NCBI GenBank assembly: GCA_018262455.1 | Contig: JAGSPR010000029.1 | Location: 1 to 27,351, forward strand | Source: Deltaproteobacteria bacterium | GTDB lineage: Bacteria; Myxococcota; Polyangia; Haliangiales; Haliangiaceae | Reading direction: 5' to 3' | DNA length: 27,351 nt | In this document: positions 1 through 8,024 of the stretch, piece by piece | How positions within the stretch are numbered: the stretch's first letter is position 1 | Layout of the letters: each line of letters opens with the position of its first letter | The notes under the pieces: model-generated | Databases searched by the model: none | The model's input: the letters and a program-made list of their open reading frames with translations, nothing else | Told to the model about the DNA's origin: nothing | Position numbers and translations under genes: made by a program

Positions 1-7
1 CCGCGTC

Positions 8-1048
8 GTGAGGCCCCGATCGCAGACGATCGGGACACTCGGTCGCGTGCCGGCCCGCCAGGCCAGGCCAGTCCCCCCGGCCCCTGACACGCCGCCGTCC
101 GATCGCGGCGGGGTCCGGCGCTGGATCCACGGCGCGCTGTTCGACAACGTCGGACTCAAGTTCCTCTCGTTGGTGCTCGCGGTGACGGTGTTTCTGCTCA
201 TCAACACCGACAAGGATCGCGAGATCACGGTCCGGATTGGCGTGAAGTACGACTATCCCGCAGACAAGGTGCTGGTGTCCGAACAACTCGAAGAGGTCGA
301 GGTGACCCTCAAGGGGCCGTGGCGCCGCCTGCGCCGGTTCGCCGACGAGCGCGATCTCAACCGCGTCAACCTCGACCTGCGCAACGCGCCGAGCGGGGAG
401 CTCCCGATCACCTCCGACATGATCGCCAGCTTGCCGCCCGGGCTGGACGTCACCTCGATCACTCCGCGCTCGGTGCGGGTGACGTTCGACAAGCGGGTCG
501 AGAAGCTCGTCGAGGTCACTCCGGCGGTCTCCGGCCGCCCGCAGCACGGCTACGTCGTCGCCGAGCTCAAGACGGTCCCCCCCACGATCAAGGTCCGTGG
601 TGGCGAGCGCCTGCTCGCCGCGCTCACCGCGATCCGCACCGCCGACATCCACCTCGACGGCAAGACCGAGTCGTTCGAGCAGCTGTCCGAGCTCGCGCCG
701 CCCGACGGCATCACGTTCGACCCAACGCAGCGCATCGCCGTCAGCGTGCGGATCGAGGAGGAGCTGGTGACCCGCAAGGTGCCCAACCTCCTCGTCGCGC
801 CGCGGGGCGATGGGGTCGACGCCACCAGGTGGCAGATCTCACCGACTCATGTCGAGGTGACGCTCACCGGCACGCGCCTGGCGGTCGAGAAGGCCAAGGA
901 TACGATGCGTCCAGTCGTCAAGCTCGTGGCGGGGGATGCCCGCACCCGTGAAGCCGAAGTCACGCTCGAAGGCCTGCCGCCCGGGGTAGGTGTTCGCATC
1001 TCGCCCGAACGCGTCAAGGTCGCGCCGGCGAAGCCGAATGCACCATAG
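8..1048 (+). CDS. cdaR: YbbR-domain membrane protein, CdaR-like regulator of the c-di-AMP cyclase
   Basis: The protein has about 346 residues. A basic, proline-rich N-terminus is followed by one membrane segment at about residues 46-66 ([20 protein letters not shown]) and then a long outside part built of repeated YbbR-type beta modules. Several units of the form 'VTLKGPW', '[10 protein letters not shown]' and '[10 protein letters not shown]' are visible. In known systems CdaR binds the membrane diadenylate cyclase CdaA and modulates c-di-AMP synthesis, and cdaA-cdaR-glmM is a conserved cluster. Here glmM follows after 20 bp, which supports the call. The cyclase itself would lie left of the window. 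The GTG at 8 is the first possible start, but the frame is open to base 2, so the true start could lie further left. That YbbR proteins act on CdaA is family knowledge; its action here is inferred. Confidence 0.85.
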   Translation: MRPRSQTIGTLGRVPARQARPVPPAPDTPPSDRGGVRRWIHGALFDNVGLKFLSLVLAVTVFLLINTDKDREITVRIGVKYDYPADKVLVSEQLEEVEVTLKGPWRRLRRFADERDLNRVNLDLRNAPSGELPITSDMIASLPPGLDVTSITPRSVRVTFDKRVEKLVEVTPAVSGRPQHGYVVAELKTVPPTIKVRGGERLLAALTAIRTADIHLDGKTESFEQLSELAPPDGITFDPTQRIAVSVRIEEELVTRKVPNLLVAPRGDGVDATRWQISPTHVEVTLTGTRLAVEKAKDTMRPVVKLVAGDARTREAEVTLEGLPPGVGVRISPERVKVAPAKPNAP

Positions 1049-1068
1049 AGCGTGCTACCAAAGATCAG

Positions 1069-2430
1069 ATGAGTAACGGTCGATCTCTGTTCGGCACCGA
1101 TGGCATGCGCGGCGTCGCGAACCTCGAGCCGATGACCAGCGCGACGGTGATGCGTCTTGGCATGGCGGTCGCGGCCAGGCTTCGTCAGCCCGGACGTCAC
1201 ACGCGGATCGTCATCGGCAAGGACACCCGGCTCTCAGGCTACATGTTCGAGTCCGCGCTCGCCGCGGGGATCGTCGCGATGGGCGCCGATGTCTGGCTGA
1301 CCGGGCCGTTGCCGACGCCCGGGATCGCGTTCATCACGGCGTCGATGCGATGCGATGCAGGCGTCGTGATCTCTGCCTCGCACAACCCGTTCGAGGACAA
1401 CGGCATCAAGGTGTTCGCACGCGACGGCTACAAGTTGCCCGACAACGTCGAGGTCGAGATCGAGACGATGATGGGCTCGTCGGAGCTCGACGGGCTGCGC
1501 GCCGCGCCCGCGGACATCGGCTACAGCCGCAAGATCGAGGACGCGCGCGGCCGCTACATCGTCTACTGCAAGAGCACGTTCCCGAGCGAGCTCACCCTCG
1601 ATGGCCTGCGGATCGTCGTCGACGGTGCGCACGGTGCCGGGTATCGCGTCGGCCCCGCGGTGTTCGAGGAGCTCGGCGCGAAGGTGATCGCGATCCATAC
1701 CAATCCCAATGGCAAGAACATCAACGCGCATGCCGGTGCGCTCCATCCCGAGACGATGTGCGAGGCGGTGAGGCTGCATGATGCCCACCTCGGCATCGCG
1801 CTCGATGGCGATGCCGATCGGCTCGTCCTGTGCGACGAGCACGGCAAGGTCCTGGACGGCGACGCGGTGATGGCGCTGTGCGCGACGCGCATGATCCAGG
1901 AGAACAAGCTCGCGAAGCAGACCCTCGTGACGACGGTGATGTCGAACATCGGCCTCGAGCGCGCGCTCCGCGCGGCGGGCGGGCACCTCGTCCGTACGCA
2001 GGTCGGAGATCGCTACGTCGTCGAGGAGATGCGCAAGAACGGCTACAACCTCGGCGGCGAGCAGTCCGGGCACCTCGTGTTCCTCGATCACGCCACGACC
2101 GGTGACGGCATCGTCGCCGCGCTTCGCGTGCTCGCGATCATGGCCCGCGAGGGGGTGCCGTTGTCCGAGCTGGCCAAGGTGATGACCCGGACGCCGCAGG
2201 TGCTGGTCAACACGGCGGTCGCCAGGAAGGTGCCGCTCGCCAACCTCCCCGACGTCCAGCGCATGATCGCCGACATCGAACGTCAGCTCGGCGACCAGGG
2301 CCGGGTGCTCGTTCGCTACAGCGGGACCGAGAGCAAGGTGCGCGTGATGATCGAGGGCCCCGACGAGCTGTTGCTCAAGGGCTGGGCCGATGATATCGCC
2401 GGTGCCCTCGCCAAGAGCTGCAGCGTCTGA
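1069..2430 (+). CDS. glmM: Phosphoglucosamine mutase GlmM
   Basis: GlmM converts glucosamine-6-phosphate to glucosamine-1-phosphate, a cytoplasmic step towards UDP-GlcNAc for peptidoglycan and LPS. The 453-residue length is normal for the family. All four phosphohexomutase landmarks are present: the phosphoserine loop ISASHNPF (Ser104 is the expected phosphorylated residue), the metal loop LDGDADR, the sugar-binding GGEQSGH, and the phosphate-binding [12 protein letters not shown] near the end. It starts at ATG 1069, with the N-terminal LFGTDGMRG typical of GlmM rather than PMM/PGM. It is 20 bp downstream of cdaR and probably co-transcribed with it. In other bacteria GlmM binds and inhibits CdaA, so the pairing links wall precursor supply to c-di-AMP. 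Confidence 0.97.
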   Translation: MSNGRSLFGTDGMRGVANLEPMTSATVMRLGMAVAARLRQPGRHTRIVIGKDTRLSGYMFESALAAGIVAMGADVWLTGPLPTPGIAFITASMRCDAGVVISASHNPFEDNGIKVFARDGYKLPDNVEVEIETMMGSSELDGLRAAPADIGYSRKIEDARGRYIVYCKSTFPSELTLDGLRIVVDGAHGAGYRVGPAVFEELGAKVIAIHTNPNGKNINAHAGALHPETMCEAVRLHDAHLGIALDGDADRLVLCDEHGKVLDGDAVMALCATRMIQENKLAKQTLVTTVMSNIGLERALRAAGGHLVRTQVGDRYVVEEMRKNGYNLGGEQSGHLVFLDHATTGDGIVAALRVLAIMAREGVPLSELAKVMTRTPQVLVNTAVARKVPLANLPDVQRMIADIERQLGDQGRVLVRYSGTESKVRVMIEGPDELLLKGWADDIAGALAKSCSV

Positions 2431-2453
2431 GGCACTCCGGAACGCGCTGAACG

Positions 2454-2474
2454 TGCCACGCGGTGGCATGCCAC
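2454..2474. promoter_or_regulatory. Overlapping palindromes between glmM and nnr
   Basis: TGCCAC-GCG-GTGGCA (2454-2468) is a perfect 6-bp inverted repeat with a 3-nt loop. Its right arm is also half of a perfect 12-bp palindrome, GTGGCATGCCAC (2463-2474). The block therefore reads as three alternating half-sites in the 81-bp gap after glmM. It could be a weak hairpin that ends or processes the glmM transcript, though no T-run follows, or an operator for nnr. What is seen is only the symmetry. Confidence 0.35.
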
Positions 2475-2511
2475 GGCGGCGAGGTTCGCGGTGTGATGAT
2501 AGGTTGCGCGC

Positions 2512-4041
2512 GTGCTACCGGTCGTCACCGCCGCCGAGATGCGGGCGTTAGATCAAGACACCATCAAGAACGTCGGGATCTCTGGCTTCACCCTGATGGA
2601 GACCGCGGGGCGCGCGGTCGCCGAGGTCGCGGCCGCGATGCTCGAAACGTCCACCCAGGGAGCCGAGCGACGGCGGGTCGCGGTGGTATGCGGACCGGGG
2701 AACAACGGCGGGGACGGCTATGTCGTTGCGCGCGTGCTGCGGGCACGCGGGATCGATGCGGTCGTGTACCTCGCGGTGAACCGCGAGGCGGTGCAAGGCC
2801 AGGCGCGCGCGCACCTCGACGTGCTCGAGCGCTCGAGCGGTGTCGTCCACATGATCGACACGCCCGAGGCCTTCGAGCCGCACCGCGAGGACATCGCGGC
2901 CGCTGCGCTCGTGGTCGATGCGGTGTTCGGTACCGGACTGGTGAGGCCGATCGTGGATCACCTCGCGAGCGTGGTCCACGCGATCAACGCGGCTGCGGTC
3001 CGGCTCGCGATCGATGTCCCGTCCGGTCTCGATTCGGATACTGGGCGGACGTTGGGCGTGGCGGTGGACGCCCACCGCACCGTGACCATGGGGCCACACA
3101 AGGTCGCGCTCGTCAGCGCACCCGGCTTCGCGCGCTGTGGCGAGGTCACGCTGGCAGAGATCGGGATCCCGCGCGCGCTGATCGACGCGTCGCCGATCCA
3201 CGCTGGCCTGGTCGAGCCCGCGGACGTCGAGGGCTGGCTGCCACGCGCGACCGCGCTCGATCACAAGGGGCGCCGAGGTCATGTGCTCGTCGTGGGAGGC
3301 GGGCCCGGCATGCGTGGGGCAGGGCGGCTCGCCGCGACCGCGGCGCTTCGCGCCGGTGCGGGCCTCGTCACCCTCGCCGCGGCGGCCGGTGCTGCTGACG
3401 AGCTCGCCTCGGCCGATGCGGTGATGACCCGCGCGCTCCACGATCGCGCGGATCTCGCGACCGCGCTGGCGGGCAAGGCAGCCGTGGTGATCGGGCCCGG
3501 GCTCGGCACCCACGATCCTGCGCGTGCCTGGGTCACCGACATCCTCGCGTCCGGGATCCCCGCGGTGCTCGATGCCGACGCCTTGAACTTGTTCGCGGGC
3601 TCACCCGAGACGTTGCGCGGTGCGGCGGGTCCGGTCGTGATCACGCCGCACCCCGGCGAGGCCGCGCGCATGCTCGGCATCACCATCGCCGAGGTCGAGG
3701 CCGATCGTCTCGCGGCCGCCCGCGCACTCGCCGGCCAGACCCGCGCCATCGTGGTGCTCAAGGGCGCGCGGACGATCGTGTGTGATGGCACGCTCGGCGA
3801 CGATCACTGCTCGATCAATCCGACCGGCGGACCTGCGCTCGCCACGGGCGGGAGTGGGGACGTGCTCGGCGGCGCGATCGCCGCGTTGCTCGCGCAAGGG
3901 CTGGCACCCGCGGACGCCGCCCGGGTCGGCGTGTACGTGCACGGTCGCGCCGGTGATGAGCTGGCGCGGGTGCACGGTGCGCGCGGTGTGATCTCGAGTG
4001 ATCTGCCCATCGCGATCGCTGCCGTGATGGCCGCGCTGTGA
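2512..4041 (+). CDS. nnr: Bifunctional NAD(P)H-hydrate epimerase / ADP-dependent NAD(P)H-hydrate dehydratase
   Basis: This enzyme repairs hydrated NADH and NADPH in the cytoplasm. The N-terminal YjeF_N half (about residues 1-225) epimerises R- and S-NAD(P)HX: GPGNNGGDGY at 61-70 and VDAVFGTGL at 135-143 are its typical nucleotide and active-site loops. The C-terminal ribokinase-like half (about 250-509) dehydrates S-NAD(P)HX using ADP: GHVLVVGGGPGMRGA, VIGPGLG, VLDADALNLF, TPHPGEAARML and the catalytic GGSGDVLGG (Asp450) are all present. Its 509 residues match the usual fused form. GTG 2512 is the first in-frame start and gives the standard N-terminus VVTAAEMRALD. It lies 81 bp after glmM in the same direction, so either read-through or its own promoter is possible. 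Confidence 0.95.
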   Translation: MLPVVTAAEMRALDQDTIKNVGISGFTLMETAGRAVAEVAAAMLETSTQGAERRRVAVVCGPGNNGGDGYVVARVLRARGIDAVVYLAVNREAVQGQARAHLDVLERSSGVVHMIDTPEAFEPHREDIAAAALVVDAVFGTGLVRPIVDHLASVVHAINAAAVRLAIDVPSGLDSDTGRTLGVAVDAHRTVTMGPHKVALVSAPGFARCGEVTLAEIGIPRALIDASPIHAGLVEPADVEGWLPRATALDHKGRRGHVLVVGGGPGMRGAGRLAATAALRAGAGLVTLAAAAGAADELASADAVMTRALHDRADLATALAGKAAVVIGPGLGTHDPARAWVTDILASGIPAVLDADALNLFAGSPETLRGAAGPVVITPHPGEAARMLGITIAEVEADRLAAARALAGQTRAIVVLKGARTIVCDGTLGDDHCSINPTGGPALATGGSGDVLGGAIAALLAQGLAPADAARVGVYVHGRAGDELARVHGARGVISSDLPIAIAAVMAAL

Positions 4042-4042
4042 G

Positions 4043-4066
4043 CCCGCCTCGCCTCGCGGCGGCGGG
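4043..4066 (+). terminator. GC-rich hairpin just after nnr
   Basis: CCCGCC (4043-4048) pairs with GGCGGG (4061-4066), and an inner GCC/GGC pair extends the stem to about 9 bp with a small bulge. It begins one base after the nnr stop codon. No run of T follows, so an intrinsic terminator is only possible, not shown. Confidence 0.3.
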
Positions 4067-4127
4067 ACGCTTGCCCTGGGTGTCTGGTGGTGTCCTACCT
4101 GTGCCGGCGATGATCCCGCGTCCACGC

Positions 4128-4148
4128 GGAGACGCAGCTCGTGTCTCC
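4128..4148. promoter_or_regulatory. Inverted repeat GGAGAC-N9-GTCTCC, candidate enhancer-binding site
   Basis: Perfect 6-bp arms (4128-4133 and 4143-4148) are separated by 9 bp. The centre is about 83 bp upstream of the start predicted from the -24/-12 promoter at 4195-4210. That is the usual distance for a sigma-54 enhancer-binding protein site. The symmetry and distance are seen; the role is inferred. Confidence 0.4.
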
Positions 4149-4194
4149 ATGGCCTCGCACAAAGAAACACGCGGTAGATCCAGCTAGTTGGTCG

Positions 4195-4210
4195 TGGCAC
4201 GCGGGGTGCT
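4195..4210 (+). promoter_or_regulatory. Candidate sigma-54 (-24/-12) promoter for the ECF sigma gene
   Basis: TGGCAC (4195-4200), 5 bp, then GTGCT (4206-4210) matches the sigma-54 consensus TGGCAC-N5-TTGCW at every position except the first T of the -12 box. The GG and GC elements are separated by exactly 10 bp. The predicted start is near 4221, only about 2 nt before the ATG at 4223. This implies either a leaderless transcript or a later true start codon. Confidence 0.55.
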
Positions 4211-4222
4211 GATGTCCTGGGT

Positions 4223-4888
4223 ATGCCGCGAGCGTCGAAGCCTTCGGAGACCGTCCCTTCCAGCAGCCACCTTGTTCGTCGCACCACGGCCACCGCGCCG
4301 GGTCGCACGTTGCGGGTCGTCAAGTCGCGCGAGACCCCGCACCGGCCGTTCGAGGTCGCGTGCCTCCCGCATCAGTCGGAGCTGTTCGGCGTGGCGATGC
4401 GGATCTGCCGGGACCCCGACACCGCGAAGGATCTCGTGCAGGAGACGCTGCTCCGCGCGATGGTCGCGTGGGACAGCTTCCAGCCCGGCTCGAACCTGCG
4501 CGCCTGGCTGTTCCGCATCCTGACCAATGCGTTCATCAACGGCTATCGCAAGCGTCGCCGTCACCAGCGGTTCGCGAACGAGCGCCCGGGCGATGCGCTG
4601 TGCGCCCTCTACGGCCGGGACCAGGACCACACCGATGATCTCGAGGACGAGCTGTTCGGCGAGCAGCTGTGCGACGAGGTGAAGGGTGCGCTCGATCGAC
4701 TCGGCCCCGAGTATCGCGACGTCGTCGAGCGCGCGGACCTTCGTGGTGAGAAGTACAAGGACATCGCGGACGCGCTCCACGTGCCCATCGGGACCGTCAT
4801 GTCGCGCCTGTTCCGCGCCCGCCGCGTCCTCGAAGGCGAGCTCGCTGGCTTCGCGAACCGCGACTACGGCATCAAGCGCGCTGCCTGA
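4223..4888 (+). CDS. ECF-family RNA polymerase sigma factor
   Basis: The protein has 221 residues. Sigma region 2 covers about 47-115: DPDTAKDLVQETLLRAM is the core-binding helix, and NLRAWLFRILTNAFIN followed by a basic KRRRHQR stretch is the -10 recognition part. Region 4 covers about 148-205: LGPEYRDVVERADL, then YKDIADALHVPIGTVMSRLFRARR, is the helix-turn-helix that reads the -35 element. Regions 1.2 and 3 are absent, as in ECF sigmas. About 40 extra N-terminal residues with low complexity precede region 2. No anti-sigma gene is adjacent, so control may be transcriptional through the -24/-12 promoter just upstream. The start is unsure: ATG 4223 lies almost on the predicted transcription start, and a TTG codon at 4310 would remove the poorly conserved leader. 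Confidence 0.93.
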   Translation: MPRASKPSETVPSSSHLVRRTTATAPGRTLRVVKSRETPHRPFEVACLPHQSELFGVAMRICRDPDTAKDLVQETLLRAMVAWDSFQPGSNLRAWLFRILTNAFINGYRKRRRHQRFANERPGDALCALYGRDQDHTDDLEDELFGEQLCDEVKGALDRLGPEYRDVVERADLRGEKYKDIADALHVPIGTVMSRLFRARRVLEGELAGFANRDYGIKRAA

Positions 4889-4901
4889 TCGAGCGGCGCT
4901 G

Positions 4902-7442
4902 CTAGTACTCGCCCTCGCGACTCGCGGGCCACACCGTGACGTCACCCGCCGGGACGTGCTCGCTCGTGAGCTCGCCGCGCGCGTCGGTGTAGCTGGCCCA
5001 GACGATGCCGTCGGCCGCGTGGACGTAGTATTGCTCCTGGCGCACCGGGGCGTCATCGGCGCCGGGATCGACGACGTAGAACACGCGCCACTCGCTGCGT
5101 GGCGGCACCGCCGGCGACGTCTTGGCCTGGGCGGCCTTGAGCGCTTCCTTCACGCGCGGATCGGTTTCGGTATCCGCCGCGGCCTTGAACGCCGGCGCCA
5201 CCCGCGGACCGCCGACCCGGACCAGGGCTCGCGCGGCCGCGATGCGGACGTGAGGGCTCGTGTCGTCGCGCAGGAGCTGGGCGAGGAGCTTGGCCGCCTG
5301 GTCGTCGCCGGCGAGGCTGCCGAGCGCCTGGATGAGGTTGATCCGGACGAGCCGAGACCGATGATAGATCGCGGCGAGCAGCGCCGTGCGCCGCGTGCCT
5401 GACAGCAACTCGTTGCGGCCCTCGCGGGGGACCGCCCAGAGCACCCGCGCGAGCGCGGCGGCTGCGTTGGTCGACGCCGACCAGCCGCCATGGCGCGCGA
5501 GGTAGAGCCAGCGGTCGGTGATCGCGATGGCGTGGCGGTCCTTCGGAGTCGCCGCCAGGATCTCGCCGAGGGCCCAGGCTGCATCGCCCACCAGGCGATC
5601 GTCCTTGCTCGATATCGCGTTGGCCAGCACTTCGATCGAACCGACATCGTGGAGGTCTCCGAGCGCCGAAGCCGCGGCGCGCTGGCGATCCGAGGCACCT
5701 CGCTCGACCAGGCCGCGCAGGAACGGCGCGTCGGCAAGATCCTTGGCCGCCGCGAGCCCGGCGATCGCCGCGAGGCTGACCTTGATCGATCCCTCGACCG
5801 CGAGCTCGCGCAGGAGCTTGCGGGCGGCGGCGTCGTTGTTCGCTCGCAGCGTGGCACCGAGTGCGCGCACGACCTGGTGGCGCGTCGGCCCGCGATCCGT
5901 CTGCGCGAGCGCGACGAGCGGCGCGATCGCGGCGGGGTCGGCGATGTACGACAGCGAGGTGGCAACCGAGGCGTGGAGCTCGGCCGGGCCCTCCTTGAGG
6001 ACGGCGATCAACGGCCTGGTCGCGTCGGGCCTGCCGATCTCGCCGAGCGCATCGATCGCCGCACGCCGCAACCGGGTGGGGTTGCCCGGACCTGCGAGGG
6101 AGGTGAGCTTGCCGATCGCGACGCCGACCTTGAGCAGCCCGAGGTACTCGGCGGCGAGCACGCGGATCTCGAGATCGTCGTCGCCGAGGTGCTCGATCAG
6201 GACGTCGCCGGCGCGCGCATCGGAGCCGACCAGCGGGCGCAGGCTCTCCATCGCGGCCACCCGGATCGCCGCGTCCTTGCTCGCGAGCGCGCGGAGGACC
6301 GGGACCAGCGCGGCCGGGTCACCGGTGGCACCGAGGGCGCGCAGGACGATCGGGATCGCGACGCGCCCGCGCTCGAGCTCGGCGGCGAGGGTGGCGGTCG
6401 CGCGCGGATCGGCGTCCTCGGCGAGCAGCTGGACCGCGGTGCTCGGATCGCCCGGGATCCGTCCCTGAAGGTGCAGCACGAGCGCGGGCACCGCGGCCTT
6501 GCCGGCGACGCGCAAGGCTTCGCGCGCGGCGTTGCGCTGCGTCGGCTGGGCAAGGTTACTGACGAGCGTGCGCATCGCGTCCTCGCCCGCCTTGCCGGCA
6601 CCAGGGGTCCCCGCGATCTGGCCGAGCGAGTAGGCGACCTTCTGTCGGAACGTGTCGCTTCCGGTCCCGAGCTGTTCGGTGAGAGCGTCGATCGCCTCGA
6701 CGGCACCGAGGCTGCCGAGCGAGCCGACCGCCGCGGTGCGTACGTCCTCCGCGGGATCGTTCATCAGCCGGATCAGCGCATGCACCGCCGAGCGATCACC
6801 GAGCCGCCCAACCGCGCGGACCGCGGCCTTGCGGGGCTCGATCGAGGTATCGCTGAACCGCGCGACGAGCGGGATGACCGCGCGGCGGTCCCCGAGCTCC
6901 TCGAGTTGCGCGATCGTCGCGATCCGGACGTCCGCCTTGGCGTCATCGAGCCGGGCGATCAGCGCGATCACCACGCTGGGGTTGCCGCGGCGCCCGATCG
7001 CGCCGAGGGCCTTGACGGCCTGCTGGCGGACGGCATCGTCGGCGTCGAGCAGCGAGCGCGTGATCGCCACCGTCGCCTCGTCGCCGCCGATGTCCCCGAG
7101 CGCGCCGACCGCGACCTGCTTCTGCTTGGGATCGATGCTGCCCAGCCACTCGATCAAGATCGGCACGGCCTTCGTCGAGCCGCCCTGGCCGAGCGCCTTG
7201 GCCGCCGCCTGCCGGACCTTGTCGTCAGGATCGTTCAGCGCCCGCATCAGGTGCTGCTCGGTCAGCGCGACGTCGTACTTGCCGAGCTCGGTGACCGCAT
7301 CGAGCCGTTTCTGAGGATCGTCGCTCTGCAGACCCTCGGCATCGACCTCGACGTGGCCTGCCCAGTCGAAGGTCCAGGCGGAGGCCGGATGGGCGCGCAG
7401 ACCGAGCGCCAGCAGGAGACCGAACGCGAGCTTTCTCGTCAC
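4902..7442 (-). CDS. Exported HEAT-repeat (PBS-lyase-type) scaffold protein
   Basis: About 846 residues. The start is placed at GTG 7442 (GTG 7445 is equally possible) because it gives a clean signal peptide: TRKLAF, a leucine-rich core and a likely cut after ASA at residue 22. Upstream sequence in the same frame overlaps the TPR gene and is not protein-like. From about residue 30 to 770 there are roughly twenty HEAT/PBS-lyase-type repeats, with units such as DPDDKVRQAAAKALGQ and DADDAVRQQAVKALGAIG. They form a long solenoid for protein binding. The last about 70 residues (SEWRVFYVVDPGADD to the end) form a separate small domain with no recognised family. It is the last gene of the kinase/PgpH cluster, 26 bp after the TPR gene, and converges on the ECF sigma gene with 13 bp between stops. 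A periplasmic scaffold role is inferred; no enzyme motif was seen. Confidence 0.85.
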   Translation of the reverse strand: MTRKLAFGLLLALGLRAHPASAWTFDWAGHVEVDAEGLQSDDPQKRLDAVTELGKYDVALTEQHLMRALNDPDDKVRQAAAKALGQGGSTKAVPILIEWLGSIDPKQKQVAVGALGDIGGDEATVAITRSLLDADDAVRQQAVKALGAIGRRGNPSVVIALIARLDDAKADVRIATIAQLEELGDRRAVIPLVARFSDTSIEPRKAAVRAVGRLGDRSAVHALIRLMNDPAEDVRTAAVGSLGSLGAVEAIDALTEQLGTGSDTFRQKVAYSLGQIAGTPGAGKAGEDAMRTLVSNLAQPTQRNAAREALRVAGKAAVPALVLHLQGRIPGDPSTAVQLLAEDADPRATATLAAELERGRVAIPIVLRALGATGDPAALVPVLRALASKDAAIRVAAMESLRPLVGSDARAGDVLIEHLGDDDLEIRVLAAEYLGLLKVGVAIGKLTSLAGPGNPTRLRRAAIDALGEIGRPDATRPLIAVLKEGPAELHASVATSLSYIADPAAIAPLVALAQTDRGPTRHQVVRALGATLRANNDAAARKLLRELAVEGSIKVSLAAIAGLAAAKDLADAPFLRGLVERGASDRQRAAASALGDLHDVGSIEVLANAISSKDDRLVGDAAWALGEILAATPKDRHAIAITDRWLYLARHGGWSASTNAAAALARVLWAVPREGRNELLSGTRRTALLAAIYHRSRLVRINLIQALGSLAGDDQAAKLLAQLLRDDTSPHVRIAAARALVRVGGPRVAPAFKAAADTETDPRVKEALKAAQAKTSPAVPPRSEWRVFYVVDPGADDAPVRQEQYYVHAADGIVWASYTDARGELTSEHVPAGDVTVWPASREGEY

Positions 7443-7468
7443 CACGTGGGCCGAGTATGGCGCCGAGA

Positions 7469-8020
7469 TCAGGGCTTCGCCAGCTCGCCGAGCGCCCACT
7501 GCACCTTGCCCCGGAGGCGCTCGGGGAGGTCGAGCTCGAGCAGGCCGCGGTACTCCGTCACGGCACCGGGGCGATCTCCGGTCTTCCAGCGCAGGGCTGC
7601 GAGTGCCACGCGCGGCCGAAAATCTCGCGGCGCGAGCGAGCGTGCATGTTCGAGGGCCACGATCGCGCCGGCGGTATCCCCGAGCTTGTGACGTAGCAAG
7701 CCGACGTCGTGCCACGCACTGGCATCGCCCGGGTTGGCGGCGAGCGAGCCTTCGTACTGCGAGAGCGCCTCGGGAAACTCCCCCCACGTCGCGAGGGTCT
7801 CGCCGTAGGCGCGGCGAACGAACGCGATGCTCGCCGGATCATGCGCCTGGGCGACCGCGTGCTGGTAATGGACGCGCGCGACATCGTGTTGCCGAGCCTT
7901 CTCCGCGGTCTCCGCCTGCTCGATCTCCGAGCGCGCGTCGCCGCTGGGGGCCCGTGGCGAAGGTGCGGCCGCATGGCCACACGCGCAGCACACGAGGAGG
8001 GCCGCGAGGCGCACGCTCAC
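7469..8020 (-). CDS. TPR-repeat protein, probably exported or lipid-anchored
   Basis: 183 residues from GTG 8020, which lies 4 bp after the pgpH stop codon. The N-terminus (VSVRLAALLVCCACGHAAAP) is a short hydrophobic signal ending in cysteines. It could be a lipoprotein signal, but the lipobox is poor (CAC rather than L-A/S-G/A-C). From about residue 30 there are four tetratricopeptide-like helix pairs, including AYGETLATWGEFPEALSQYE, AWHDVGLLRHKLGDTAGAIV and ALAALRWKTGDRPGAVTEY. TPRs mediate protein-protein contact; the partner is unknown. The tight spacing to pgpH and to the HEAT-repeat gene suggests one transcript and perhaps one envelope complex. Confidence 0.82.
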   Translation of the reverse strand: MSVRLAALLVCCACGHAAAPSPRAPSGDARSEIEQAETAEKARQHDVARVHYQHAVAQAHDPASIAFVRRAYGETLATWGEFPEALSQYEGSLAANPGDASAWHDVGLLRHKLGDTAGAIVALEHARSLAPRDFRPRVALAALRWKTGDRPGAVTEYRGLLELDLPERLRGKVQWALGELAKP

Positions 8021-8024
8021 ACGC

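Noticed and set aside
5490..7691. 733-residue plus-strand open frame opposite the HEAT-repeat gene
   Set aside because: Its apparent periodic composition simply mirrors the HEAT repeats read from the other strand.
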